Shown in pieces: positions 1-10,358 of a DNA stretch of 64,000 bases. The stretch is from positions 17,424,980-17,488,979 of the forward strand of contig OZ020623.1 in assembly GCA_963971575.1 (NCBI GenBank), in the 5' to 3' direction. The DNA is from Liopterus haemorrhoidalis (taxonomy: Eukaryota > Arthropoda > Insecta > Coleoptera > Dytiscidae). The first letter of the stretch is position 1. The number at the start of each line of letters is the position of its first letter. The notes beneath the pieces are model-generated. The model was not told the DNA's origin and made no database searches. It worked only from the letters and a program-made list of their open reading frames with translations. The translations under genes were made by a program, and so were the position numbers.

Positions 1-35
1 AATTATATGGATATGATCAAAATATATAAATAAAT

Positions 36-490
36 CAGGACTTCGAACCGGAACTGAACCGAAAACCGAAAAAAAGCGTTATTTTTGTCGGAACGAAAAC
101 CGGAGCTGAACCGAAAAAAAAATATCGGTTTATTTCGGTACATATAATGCTTATGGGAGTGAATCTAAAATACATTTTATTTAAGATTATTTTTTAAATT
201 GATGAGCAAAAAAAAACGGGGGGGGGGCGAACGCCCAGAACCCCCCTTCATGCAGCGATCTTGGTAGGATTATTACAAAATAAGGAATAAAGTGTTCTTC
301 TAAATTATAGTAGAAAATAAATTTATAAAACAAATAAAAGCATTTAAAAATTTATCACTCGGAACTGAACCGAAAACCGAAAAAAACCGTTATTTTTGTC
401 GGAACGAAAACCAGAACCGAACCGATATTTATTTTTTTAATTGAACCGGAACAAAAACCGAAACGACAAAAATAACGATTCAAAGCCCTA
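36..490. mobile_element. hAT-type MITE with perfect 8-bp target duplication
   Basis: The element runs from CAGGACTTCGAACC to the degraded inverse GATTCAAAGCCCTA and is bounded by AAATAAAT at 28-35 and 491-498, a perfect 8-bp duplication. Inside it are two pairs of GGAACTGAACCGAAAACCG-type segments rich in AAAACCG. It is related to the element at 3995-4488, which is in the opposite orientation. It has no coding capacity. Confidence 0.85.
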
Positions 491-877
491 AAATAAATTT
501 TTAAAAAATCATTCCAGTGACGTAGATTTTATTAATTGTACATTTTGAGAAAAATCATAAAAAACAAGCAAATAATTCAGTCAAATGTTTTTTTGGGTGT
601 GATAAATGCCGAAACATGATACAGCACAAAGTCCTACATCACATTCCTTGCAGTACACTCTTCTCTCTCTTCTATTTTTTTCCCCATCTTCGTCAGTTCT
701 TGTACAACAAATTCGACACTTTCTTGTGCGTGTTTAATTTTTTCAGTAGGAGGTATATGACTGGGAAAATGTCCAGTAAGTCGTACAGGATATGGTTATT
801 ATCACTGTTATTATTATTGTTACTAACTATTTAGGTTACTAACTATTTACTAACTATTTAGGTTACTAACACTACTA
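491..877. other. Unannotated AT-rich stretch
   Basis: Between the hAT MITE and the IS630-type element I see no coding exon. A short direct repeat of TAACTATTTAGGTTACTAAC type occurs at about 822-870, directly beside the next element. Confidence 0.4.
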
Positions 878-2142
878 TAGTCGGATTGCTGATAGGTGAC
901 TGTTCGTTCCTACAAGTATCGATATACAATACTATATGCTTTCTCTGCCTATATCATTATAATTATTTGCATACCCATAGTAACGTATAGTGACGTATAG
1001 TTGACAACTAACCTTCCAAATTATTTTAATAAAAAACAAAGCATTTTTTTAAAAATTATATTGTTTTATTTAAAAAAAATGCTTTGTTTTTTATTAAAAT
1101 AATTTGAAAGGTTAGTTGTCAACTTCCGTCACTAACCTTCCAAATTATTTTAATAAAAAACAAAGCATTAGAAAGAAACGGCATAATTCGTAGATATCTT
1201 TACTAATTAGCGAGCGAAAATAAATTCACAGCAGTACTTAAACAAACAAAATTATTAATTTTAAGGTAATAATTATAAATAAGGAAAAACGTATACTCAT
1301 ACGTAAATTTTTGATTATAATTTGTTGTTTAATTAAATTAAATTTTTATGTTTCCCCTAAGGACAAAGTAATAAAATATTAGGTAAAAATATATTTATTC
1401 ATATAATATATTGCTACAAGTTGTACTTAAATGTTTATTTTTATTTTAAAAAAATTAGTCACTGTAATGCATGATATCGTCGTCATCTGAACTATCTCTG
1501 TCATTTCTTGTATTTATTATTATTGGATTAATATCATCAACAATCCCTTTCCCACCATTCATTTATTAAATTTTCGATTTTTTTAACAGATTTTGCCCAA
1601 ATTTCACAACTAATTTGATTACAGGCTACTTGCCACATTTTCAAAACTTCGTTATAACTATATCCGTTTTGACCAATATATCTATCATAATAATTTTTTG
1701 TTATACCCCAAATTAGTTCAATGGGGTTAAACTGGCAGTGATATGGAGATATAATCTTAGTACTTCATGACCATACGTTTGTGCTAATGTATCAATAAAA
1801 TAAACTGGTTCAGATTTTAATTTCCTTCGTTTTCTCGTGATTTTGTTAGTGAGAAGTTCAGATTTATTACATTTTATAATTCTACGAATTGTTGATTCCG
1901 AAATCTTCAAGACAACTGCTACTCTTTGATGGACACAAGATATTCCAGCAGATTTAAAATTAAAGTATGTGAATTTAATAATTGGCCGCAAGCTCTATTA
2001 ATTAATATTATTAACAGACACTGACAGCTAAGACAAATAACAAAAAACATTTTTAAAATCGCTGAAAAATGGTAACTAGATTATTATATAAATGCACTAC
2101 TTGATACATACATGTAACAGTCAACTATCAACAATCCGACTA
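878..2142 (-). mobile_element. Internally deleted IS630/Tc1-type transposon
   Basis: Terminal inverted repeats TAGTCGGATTGCTGATAGG and its inverse at 2142 are flanked by TA at 876-877 and 2143-2144. On the minus strand an N-terminal helix-turn-helix fragment (VAVVLKISESTIRRIIK, near 1900) is followed, after an internal deletion near 1740, by a DDE C-terminal piece (CQFNPIELIWGITKNYYDRY, then MWQVACNQIS) in another frame. FNPIELIW is the C-terminal catalytic region of this transposase class. The frames are broken and the catalytic core is missing, so it cannot encode an active enzyme. A shorter derivative lies at 56836-57366. Confidence 0.8.
1003..1122. repeat. Snapback hairpin inside the IS630-type element
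   Basis: About 52 bases beginning GTTGACAACTAACCTTCC are repeated in inverted order ending GGTTAGTTGTCAAC, forming a near-perfect hairpin with a loop of about 15 bases. A third, direct copy of the segment ACTAACCTTCCAAATTATT follows at 1132-1168. The homologous part of the 56836-57366 derivative has only one copy, so the hairpin arose in this copy. Confidence 0.75.
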
Positions 2143-2780
2143 TATAGTCTGTCAAACCAAAGATTTCCCATCAAGGCCATCTATAAGCTGTCTGGTGTTA
2201 GTTTAAGGATAAACCATTGGCGGCGGGATATAACACTGTCAAACCGGGACCTATTTTATTAAGATTCTAATTTATGTTGGAAATTTGAAAGGTTATATAA
2301 AATACCAAACTATTAAATATAACAAAACATTATTAAAATTATACATTATTCGGCGTCTTATTACATTACAAATAAAAATTTATGTGAAGTGTTCACACAT
2401 TTCAGGGTTTCGCAGGTATTTAGTAAGTGAATGATGATTATTTGGGATGCCAAAACAAGTTTTATGTTAAAATATTTTTTTATTAATTTTAATTCGAATG
2501 CCTAATACCATTATTTGGGTTTCTAAATATTTGCAGTATTTTTTTTTATATAGAAAGGTTCATTAATATTTTAAAAATTGCGCCTATGGCTTCCATTGGT
2601 TGTTATAAGTTCCGTCCCTCTGATTTCGTGTACATTGAAACAGAATTAAATTTTAATTTAAACAATTTCCACTGGTTATTAAATTTACGCTTTTAAAAAT
2701 TAAATGCAACATCTGCCAAAATATAACTAGAATTTTGACAAAATAATTTAAACAAAATAAAAATGCAAAAAAAAAACAGA
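2143..2780. other. Non-coding stretch with a dispersed repeat fragment
   Basis: No exon is recognised. Positions 2396-2440 carry a short sequence (CATTTCAGGGTTTCGCAGG, then TATTTAGTAAGTGA) that recurs in the two direct copies at 41040-41140 and 41306-41410. Confidence 0.4.
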
Positions 2781-2784
2781 AAAA

Positions 2785-2881
2785 AGAAATATTGACGGGA
2801 TTCGAACCGTAGTTCGAACGTTTTCGCTTCGTAAGTTGCAATACTAGGCGATAACGTTACCACTGGACTAAAGATGTTCAC
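2785..2881 (-). repeat. tRNA-derived SINE head or tRNA pseudogene
   Basis: On the minus strand there is a perfect internal promoter A box (TAGTCCAGTGG) and B box (GGTTCGAATCC) 62 bases apart. The sequence does not fold into a good acceptor stem and the T stem is poor, so it is more likely a tRNA-derived SINE or a decayed tRNA than a working tRNA gene. Confidence 0.45.
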
Positions 2882-2895
2882 TCGTTTACCGTCTT

Positions 2896-3420
2896 AAACA
2901 GCGGATTAAATATTTTACATATTGTAGTTAAAAACACAAAAAATGCGTTATTTTCTGAAAACATAATCTGATCAAAAATTCCTGTTGTACTATTCCGGTT
3001 CACACCAATATACATTACTTAGATTTTTTTCAGATTTTTAGTTTAAACCATCTGGGCTACAGAATGTGGGACAAATTTTTTTTTGTACAATTTTGGCAAA
3101 AATCGCGTCAACATAATTTATTTTGCAAAAATAAAATTTTGATTTAATCCACGTACCAAGGGCTTTCATTTAATACCCTACACAGAATTGTAAAAAAATA
3201 TTTTTTTTTGTATATATTTTTAGGGGGATATGTTTTTTAGATGTTTTAATATTTTTCCTCTGTGCGGGTCAAAGAGTTGTATAAGCATGCCAAATTTCAA
3301 CTCTCTAGGTTTAGCCGGTTGGCTACAATTTTTACCGAACAGACAGACAGACAGACAGACAGACGACAAAATGACAGTATAAGGGTTTTTTGGTCATACC
3401 TACAAAACCCTAAAAATGAT
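2896..3420. repeat. Dispersed repeat ending in (GACA)n, copy 1
   Basis: The sequence includes AAAATTCCTGTTGTACTATT and CAAAGAGTTGTATAAGCATG, followed by a CAGACAGACA microsatellite at 3341-3364 and a tail TTTTTTGGTCATACCTACAA. A second, longer copy is at 8905-9580 and a fragment at 42476-42600. Microsatellite-ended repeats of this kind are common in insects; the autonomous partner is not visible. Confidence 0.65.
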
Positions 3421-3597
3421 AGATAAATAAACACAAACAACACGAAAACTTCAAACTTACAAAAGCCAGAATTTTACCAAAACGACCCCTATAAAATAGC
3501 TAGTTTGAGACTTCGAGACTTCGCCGATAGAGTATGAAATTTAAGCTAGCAACAACGACATACGTATCGAGAAATTTTATCAAGAATAGAAAATAAA

Positions 3598-3981
3598 CTA
3601 GAGTACGTTCAAGTTAACTTCATCACAGGCGGATATTACCAGTTCCCTTGCGCAGAAACCAAATTTCGTCCATTACGTTATCAACAGTTAGCTTAACACA
3701 TTTCAGTGGCGTCACTTACTTTGATTTGTGTTTGACTACGCGTATTGTGCGATGTTGTTTGTTTATTTCCGTTATTATTATTTATTCCTCGTACGTTTCA
3801 AGGTATACCGTGTACTAAAATGAGTAAAAATGTATTTGAAATACATGATTTTGTGTGTTTAGTTTCCACAACAATTGTTTAAAACCCTAATGTACGTCAA
3901 TGTGATCAGCTGTTTTCTCGCGCAGAATTGATGACGTAATTTATGATACCCTGTGATGAAGTTAAGACGAACGAGCTCTAG
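3598..3981. mobile_element. MITE with imperfect inverted ends
   Basis: CTAGAGTACGTTCAAGTTAA at the left is mirrored on the right by TTAAGACGAACGAGCTCTAG, and both are followed inward by CTTCATCACAGG. Further inward, TTGCGCAGAAA recurs in inverted subterminal position only partly. No clear target duplication was seen and there is no coding sequence. Confidence 0.5.
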
Positions 3982-3994
3982 ACTTAGGTATGTC

Positions 3995-4488
3995 CAGGGC
4001 TTCGAACCGTTATTTTTTTCGTTTCGGTTTTCGTTCCGGTTCAATTAAAAAAATATATACCGGTTCGGTTCCGGAAAAAATAACGGTTTTTTTCGGTTTT
4101 CGGTTCAGTTCCGAGTGATAAATTTGTAAATGCATGTATTTGTAATAGAAATTTATTTTGTACTATAATTTAGTAGAACATTTTATTCCTTATTTTGTAA
4201 TAATCATACCAAGGCCGCTGCCAGGGGAGGATTCTTGGCGTTCACCCCCTCCCCCAGCGAAATAATAGAAGCGCATTTTTTTACTTATCAGTTAAAAAAA
4301 TTACGATTTTTTTTCTGCTCATCAGTTCAAAAAATAATCTTAAATAAAATGTATTTTATATTCACTCACATAAACATTATCTGAACCGAAATAAACCTAT
4401 ATTTTTTTTTCGGTTCAGTTCCGGTTTTCGTTCCGACAAAAATAACGGTTTTTTTCGGTTTTCCGTTCAGTTCCGGTTCGAAGCCCTG
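3995..4488. mobile_element. hAT-type MITE with perfect 8-bp target duplication
   Basis: The ends CAGGGCTTCGAACCG and CGGTTCGAAGCCCTG are inverted, and GGTATGTC flanks both sides (3987-3994 and 4489-4496). The interior is the reverse complement of 36-490, with paired CGGTTTTCGTTCCG-type segments. It is the best preserved member of this family in the window. Confidence 0.88.
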
Positions 4489-4496
4489 GGTATGTC

Positions 4497-5181
4497 TGTT
4501 CTTCTTTCCTCTTACTTTTTTAGATTTCGACTTACGTCTTAATGGCTTAATAAAAATTAAGCCATTTATCAATATATTACTTATTAATTTAATGGAGATA
4601 CGAAATATCTTATATATACAGAATAAAATACAGAAATACAGAAAAAATTCCTGGGATTTTTTAATTTTTATTTTATTGTGATAAAATTTTCGCAAATTAT
4701 TTAAATTTGTTTTGAAGAAATTAAATGGAAACTCTTAGTACTCAAATAGCGTACTAAAATAGGTCATACCACCCGCTTTGTAAGTGTGGGGTCGTATGAG
4801 CAAATGATTTTTCAAAAAAATTCTTGACCATTACAACCATAACCTGAATGGGCCATATTCAACCTTCTATTAAATGAGTACCTGCATCTCTGAATTAATA
4901 TTTGGGCAGATGGGGCGCGCTTCAGAGGGCCAGTAAAGCCAGCGGTCTCGGCTACCGTAAAAGGTAATCGTTATGCCAGAGAGCGCTAGTCGCAACCTGA
5001 CAACTAGGCCATACGAAATAATAAAAAAATACTCAAATAAAAGTGATTATCAAAAAAATATTCTTACACATCCTGCATTCTGTTGGCTTCTTACACTTAT
5101 TAAATACCACAAAACTCTGAAATATGTGATACTTCACACCAATTTTTATTTTAAAAGTCGTAAAAAAAAATATATATTTAC
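4497..5181. other. Probable intron 3 of the CYLD-like gene, no exon seen
   Basis: This stretch lies directly downstream of the donor of copy 1 exon 2. I see no coding block of CYLD here. A repeat shared with 63093-63190 occurs at 4846-4965. Confidence 0.4.
4846..4965 (+). repeat. Dispersed repeat, copy 1 of 2 (same strand)
   Basis: CATCTCTGAATTAAT, then GGGGCGCGCTTCA, then GGTCTCGGCTACCGTAAAA occur in the same order and spacing at 63093-63190. It could be the body of a SINE; I could not identify its A or B boxes. Confidence 0.5.
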
Positions 5182-5659
5182 CTTTAACTAATGAAGAAAT
5201 CGTCTGTGATGATATTGTTGGAACGCTGGTAACAATCGGACCAGAATCAATCTTTGGAGAAACTTTCACTGACTTCCTTGTACTTATTAAATGTGAAACG
5301 ATATTTAAACTCTTATTCCTAACAACTTTATGTTCGTTAACATTACTCTTCTTTATGTTTTCATTCCCCGACCACGTACCACCTAACAATTCAATGAGAT
5401 CGACATCGTGTTCCAATCGCCCAACTCTCTCCGATATAGCTCTTGGTTTTTCTTTATATTCCAAGTTTCGTAACTCAACTTCTGTAATATTAGGATCAAA
5501 TACTGGATAGTTTGATTCGTATTTTTTGTTTATCGTAGATAGGAATGTTAATACTGGTTTTAATTTGTCGAGAGATACGAATAGACCTGTTCCCGGAAGT
5601 GCGTTGAAGTATCGTGTACCAGCGTAAGAACCATCGAAGCTTGTTAGTTGACTTTGGCT
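5182..5659 (-). CDS. CYLD: CYLD-like gene copy 1, exon 2 (second half of CAP-Gly and linker)
   Basis: A TTTTCAG acceptor above 5659 joins in phase 0 to exon 1. The exon encodes SQSQLTSFDGSYAGTRYFNA, LPGTGLFVSLDKLKPVLTFL, then a linker with FDPNITEVELRNLEYKEKPR and ERVGRLEHDVDLIELLGGTW, and a Ser/Thr/Val-rich end ISSQTISSLVKG. It ends in phase 1 at a GTAAAT donor. DGSY-GTRYF------GLFV-LDKL-PV is the second half of the CAP-Gly domain and matches the vertebrate CYLD wording (DG-Y-G--LF, G-FVALDKL). With exon 1 this gives 308 residues of N-terminus. The 1.7 kb intron between them holds two hAT MITEs. No following exon was recognised from 5181 down to base 1. Confidence 0.75.
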
Positions 5660-5866
5660 CTGAAAATTTTAATTTTACTTGAAATATCATATATCAAAAT
5701 TAATATATGTAGTTTGATTGTAAAAAAATGAATATGAATGATTTGTTTTAATATTAATTTGAACAACTTACAGGTTCTAACTTAAAGCAAAATATAATAT
5801 GTTGTGTAACAATTTAAAGTGACAATGAACTTATATATTTTTAAACCTAAAATACAGTGGCGTGGG

Positions 5867-6444
5867 TAGGGTTGCCAACCGTTTTCTTTTGGGCCGGGGA
5901 CTCCGGCCCAACTAACATTTCTCCGTGCTCCGGCCCATATAATAAAATATGTAAAATAATATTTTGGATATAAAAACGTATATTGCGCTGCAAACTTCTT
6001 ATAAAAGTGCGAGTTTCAAAAAAGTGCACCGTGCAATGCTAAGGCATGGATATAAACATGCTTTACGTGAGCGCGATGTTCGCGGGAGCGCTTTCGACCC
6101 GATTCGTTTGTTTTCGTTCTCGAATGTTATGTGTGATCCAGGGGTGTTTCAATAGATAGGGGAAAAGAGAAACACGTGTAAGTGGCGCCTGCAGGCTTGA
6201 AGGGGTCAAACTAAAAATGCTTAAATTCACTCTGCACATGCTCCTGACGATAATAATATTGTACAATCAATTGGTTGGGTAGGGGGGGTACAAATTTACA
6301 AAATACGAACAATCTTAAGAGATACAAATTATCAAAGAGAAAAAAAAGGCATCCAGGTTTTCAAAAAAAAAAATGATAAAAAATATGAGCACCCCCCCCC
6401 CAGAAAATCTCCGGCCCAGCTCTGTAAGAAAGTTGGCAACCCTA
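5867..6444. mobile_element. hAT-type MITE in CYLD-like intron 1, perfect 8-bp duplication
   Basis: TAGGGTTGCCAACC and GTTGGCAACCCTA are inverted ends, and GGCGTGGG flanks the element at 5859-5866 and 6445-6452. Both subterminal regions contain CTCCGGCCCA motifs. It inserted into the intron between the two CAP-Gly exons of copy 1. Confidence 0.88.
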
Positions 6445-6695
6445 GGCGTGGGGTCGACGGAAGCATTTATTTCCACGGAAATATTGTTTTGTGAAAAATC
6501 TTTAGCTAAAGTATAATTTTTCTACTTCTGTTAAAAATGCCTGTTTATGGTGAAAGTTAAAAATAGTAAAAATCATGAAAAAAAGTGCCATAACATGTCA
6601 TTTTTTCACACTTGTCATAAGAACAATACAAACTAATGGGTTTAGACAAACCACGGCTGCAAGTACGCATGTCATGGACGTCATATACTATAGAC

Positions 6696-6994
6696 CAGCG
6701 TTTCCCAATCTTTTTTCATGACGGACCGGCAAGCGACCTAGAAAAAATTCGCGGACCGGCAAGTTTAGAAAGTAATGTGTATCGCAAGTTTTATTTTTTA
6801 TTGCACTAATTACAAACACAAAAAATCAACAAATAAAAAATCACATATAATTTGTGAAAAAAGAAACAAATTATTACTTAAGCAATTAACAGATTAAGGA
6901 CCGAGATTTTCATCTCAAAATTAAGTGGGTTATAATTTATTAGGCGAATACTTTCATAATAAAAAAAAATTTCGCGGGCGGCTGGGAAACACTT
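6696..6994. mobile_element. hAT-type MITE in CYLD-like intron 1, perfect 8-bp duplication
   Basis: CAGCGTTTCCCAATC and the inverse GCTGGGAAACACTT are terminal, and CTATAGAC is duplicated at 6688-6695 and 6995-7002. Subterminal GACCGGCAAG repeats occur near the left end. The element lacks coding capacity. Confidence 0.87.
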
Positions 6995-7367
6995 CTATAG
7001 ACTATAGCATTCAAAGTTTTTAAACCAAACCCACGTGGAGACGAAAGGAATATTAGCCACTGTGAGTATAGCAGGAATAATTTACATTTATTTCTTGCAA
7101 TTCTTGTCAGCAAACTATTGAAGTAATAATAATTCGTCTTATAACAGTCAACTTCGTCTCTGGAGGTGATGTTGGCTTCACAACAAGGCGCATGCTCTCA
7201 GTCTGTGTTATATGACTTCATTGTTATCGGTAGAGTCCGAAGAAGAATAAGAGAGTGTTTTGAAAACAATTTAAATCAATTTAAAATTTGTGTTTAATTT
7301 TATTTATATATAAGTGATTGAGAATGAGATGAAAAATGATATAAAATAAAATCAAAACAATAATTAC

Positions 7368-7814
7368 TCTAACCAAAAGCTCCAAACCAAAGAAACTTCC
7401 AGCTCCCATTGCTTGAACAGGTCCAATATATTTAATAATACCCATGTAATAAGTCTTATTATGTAATACTTCTACACTCGTTCCACTTTTCATCGAAACT
7501 AACTGATCACACAAGGATGTATTCATAGCTAATTCACTTCTAATCATCGGTGAGGGAATAGCAATCAACATTGGCCACAAACTCTCCGCAACGGGTGTAA
7601 GTTCATTTTGTTTACAACAATAATTCGATTCTTCGAAAGATGAATATGTTTTATCCAAAAATCTAATTGTAACATTTCCGTTACCTAATATATTTTCAAT
7701 TTTAACAACGGTTCCTAATAATGCAGTTCGTTGTTCATTTACTCTTGCGGTATTCATACCATGTACTAAAATATTAACTTTTGTCACTGCAAATTTATTA
7801 TCTTTTCGACTCAT
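7368..7814 (-). CDS. CYLD: CYLD-like gene copy 1, exon 1 (first half of CAP-Gly domain)
   Basis: The exon opens with ATG at 7814 and has 149 codons, ending in phase 0 at a GTAATT donor. It encodes MSRKDNKFAVTKVNILVHG, later ESLWPMLIAIPSPMIRSELA, and then KSGTSVEVLHNKTYYMGIIK, YIGPV and GSFFGLELLVR. The block G--V-V-----Y-G-I-YIGPV---G--FFGLEL is the first half of a CAP-Gly domain, and the combination with a preceding conserved helix (LWPMLIAI, like FTELLLAI in the vertebrate protein as I recall it) points to the N-terminal CAP-Gly of CYLD, a Lys63/Met1-specific deubiquitinase. In insects CYLD acts on immune and JNK signalling. Other CAP-Gly proteins are possible; the USP domain that would settle it is not in the window. 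The start is the only ATG upstream of the domain in this frame and aligns with the ATG of copy 2. Confidence 0.75.
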
Positions 7815-8395
7815 TTTGTTGGTTTCTTCTGTTTTAAAATTAAATTACATTAAAACATAACCTTAATCTGTTTTCGTCGATTAAAATTAATTTGTTGTTG
7901 TCATTGTACTTATATTGCAATTTATTGTTGAATAAAGTATATAATTTGTTGTTTTACACATTTTTATAATTTTTACTTGTTAAAACTTGTTATATTGCGC
8001 AATTTTATTTTGGTTGACATTTATTAGAAATACACATTTTATACAGTGTTTCCAAAAATGTTAGAAACAGGTGGTCATTTTAGCTTATTTTTTTAAATAA
8101 TCTTATGTGTATTAAACAATATACGCAATAATAAAATGAATACACCTTAGATAAAACGTAAAAGATACTATATAAACTTATTTATTTATTTTATCAAACA
8201 GATAAGATAAAAATGAAATAATTTATTACAGTTTCCCGCCAAGTCTATCCCAAATGTTTATAAGGAACTAAACGGGATTTTAATTTACTTGAGTTATCAC
8301 GAGCACACTTTTTAACGATTGAATCAGGCTTTTCTTTAATAAAATGGTCAAAAGCAAAATTATGTTCTTCGATAAATAAATTAAATTAAGTTTAC
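7815..8395. other. Spacer between the two CYLD-like copies
   Basis: The 581-base stretch separates the ATG of copy 1 from the last seen donor of copy 2. It is AT-rich, has no exon and contains a truncated family B MITE at 8241-8370. A promoter for copy 1 would be expected here but no clear core motif is visible. Confidence 0.4.
8241..8370 (+). mobile_element. Family B MITE, degenerate and truncated (B1)
   Basis: AAGTCTATCCCAAATG, AAGGAACTAAACGG and TCACTTTTTAACG-like segments (here CACACTTTTTAACGATTGAA) match the family B copies at 25976 and 40056. The right end is missing. Confidence 0.5.
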
Positions 8396-8549
8396 CTGTT
8401 CCAATGGTCTTCTCATTGTTCATTGACGGAAGAAATTCTATAATTGTTTTAAATTTGTCTAAAGTAATAAATAAACCTTTCCCAGGATCGGTTACAAAAT
8501 ATTTAATTCCGAAATACGATCCATCACAATTTGTATACTGATTATGATT
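8396..8549 (-). CDS. CYLD-like gene copy 2, exon 2 (second half of CAP-Gly)
   Basis: The acceptor TTTTTAG above 8549 joins in phase 0 to 9642-10082. The translation is NHNQYTNCDGSYFGIKYFVT, DPGKGLFITLDKFKTIIEFL and PSMNNEKTIGTG, ending in phase 1 at a GTAAAC donor. CDGSY-G-KYF---GKGLFITLDK completes the CAP-Gly domain and aligns with copy 1 (FDGSYAGTRYF, GTGLFVSLDK). It is much shorter than exon 2 of copy 1 (154 against 478 bases) and lacks the linker, but ends in the same phase, so both could splice to one shared downstream exon. A degenerate family B MITE (8241-8370) ends 25 bases from the donor. Confidence 0.62.
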
Positions 8550-8904
8550 CTAAAAAAATTCATAAGAAAAATTTAAGTTAATATGGAGAATACAATTCGA
8601 TAACTCTCGAAATAATCATCGGATCAAAAATTCTTGTAGTATTATTCCGATTCATATTAATATGCATAATTCAGAATTTTTTCAGATTTTTAAATTAACC
8701 CGCTTGGATTATAAATTGCGGAACTAGCTTATTGCATTATAAATTACGGAGCGGCTTTTTTACACCAGACATGAGAACTGGAACATTCGCTACGCTCGTG
8801 TTTCAACATGTCGTATGTAAAAATAAAAACAGTTGTTTCATAAAAAGACACGCTATCTTAGCCATAAATACAAAAAATTCTTAACATTATTAGCCATGAA
8901 TTAA

Positions 8905-9580
8905 TTAAATAATTATGTCAAAAACACAAAAACTGCAATATTTTTCAAAAACGCAATCGGATCAAAAATTTTTACAAGTACATTTTTGGCTAAAATCAAA
9001 TTTTAAAAAACTACTATTCGTTCCATAATCGGTGTCCTAAGAGCTTTCTTTTAATACCACACAATATTTTTTTTTTAAATATTTTTTCGATCGACGGCAC
9101 AAAAAAATCGACATTTTTTTAAAATCTTAGCTGATCAAAAATTCCTGTTGAACTATTCCGGTTCCCATCAATGTTCATTATGGAGTTTTTTTTCAGATTT
9201 TTAGATCAACCTCTCTGAGAGGTAGGGTGGGGGATAAAATATTTTTGACATATTTTTGGCAAAAATCCCATAAAAGGAATTGATTTTTCAAAAATTTGTT
9301 TGTTGATTCTCTCATAAAGAAATTTCATTTGATATGCCACTCAAAATTTAAAAATATATATAAATTTTTTTATTAAATACATAATGGTTTATATTTATCT
9401 TGCGATGTGTGTTTTTGAACTCCCAGTATTTTTCATATATGTGGGTCAAAGAGTTGTATAAGCATACTAAATTTCAACTTTCTATGTTATGCCGTTTGGC
9501 TACAATTTCTACGGTACAGACAGACACATGAGTGACGTTGAAAGGGTTTTTTGGTGATCATACCTACAAAACCATAAAAA
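8905..9580. repeat. Dispersed repeat ending in GACA motif, copy 2
   Basis: It matches 2896-3420, with CAAAGAGTTGTATAAGCATA, TACAGACAGACA and the tail GTTTTTTGGTGATCATACC. The segment ATCAAAAATTCCTGTTG-like occurs several times (8615, 8950, 9130), so this copy has internal duplications. It lies in the intron of CYLD-like copy 2, and its tail reaches the donor region. Confidence 0.6.
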
Positions 9581-9641
9581 ACAGACTACAAATGAGTACC
9601 CGGTACATCTTAAAACATAATTCAAGATTTATTATACTTAC

Positions 9642-10082
9642 AGTAATAAATAGTTCTAAACCAAAAAAAAATCCAGGCCCTAATCTAAAAACAGGACCTA
9701 TATACTTTAAAATTCCCATACAATACACCATGCTATGTAAAACTTCAACAGAACTTCCAATTTTTAAACCAATCAGCCAATCACAGATGTCCTTATTTTG
9801 GGCTATTTGAACTCTAACAGTAGCTGAGGGAACGGATAATAAAATTTTCCAAACACACTCTTCTATAAATACCAACGCACTGACTTTACAACAATAAATT
9901 CTTTCTTCAAATTTGGTGTTTGTTTCATCCAAAAATCTTATTGCAACAATGCCATTTTGTTGTCTATATTCGATTTTAATGATTGAACCCATCAGAGATA
10001 TTCTTATATTATTTATTTTTGTACTATTTATTTCGTTAACTAATAGATTCACTTTTGAAACTGCGTATATTTTATTTTCCAT
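9642..10082 (-). CDS. CYLD-like gene copy 2, exon 1 (first half of CAP-Gly domain)
   Basis: This is a diverged duplicate of the exon at 7368-7814. It begins MENKIYAVSKVNLLVNEINS, has 147 codons and ends in phase 0 at a GTAAGT donor placed exactly as in copy 1. Shared blocks include IRFLDET versus IRFLDKT, YCCK, SSVEVLHSMVYCMGILKYIG, PV and GFFFGLELFIT. The reading frame is open throughout despite roughly half the residues having changed, which argues against a recent or dead copy. The role may be an alternative N-terminal exon of the same gene or a separate short paralogue. Confidence 0.65.
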
Positions 10083-10358
10083 ATTTAATTGTAAAAACTA
10101 ATATTTGTTAGTAGTAAATTTAATAAAATTAATGAAATATTGAGATTAAAAACATAAGTTATTGTTGAATTATCAATAAGATAAGATATTTTAGATATCA
10201 AATAAAGTACAATATAAGCGCCAAGAAATTTAAAAAATAATTTCATAATTTTTACAAACTGAATTAATTGTTACCAATACAGGTAGAACTCGATATACGC
10301 CGCAGTTTCGTTACTAGGAGAACTGTTGAATTTTGTAACAATGACCTGGGGTTACCAG
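10083..10358. other. Upstream region of CYLD-like copy 2
   Basis: AT-rich sequence upstream of the copy 2 ATG. At 10281-10330 there is a fragment (AGGTAGAACTCGATATACG, then GCAGTTTCGTTACTAGGAGAA) similar to 61019-61070. No promoter element can be named with confidence. Confidence 0.35.

Noticed and set aside
2785..2881. Functional tRNA gene
   Set aside because: A and B boxes are good, but the acceptor and T stems do not pair, and the A to B distance is long.
3341..3364. CRISPR-like or functional tandem repeat at the CAGA run
   Set aside because: A simple microsatellite at the end of a dispersed repeat; no spacers.
4366..4695. 109-codon open frame on the minus strand
   Set aside because: It lies across the end of the hAT MITE and its flank, with lysine-rich low-complexity sequence and no family match.
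10281..10330. Mobile element end shared with 61019-61070
   Set aside because: The shared part is only about 50 bases and the other end of the element is not visible at either site.
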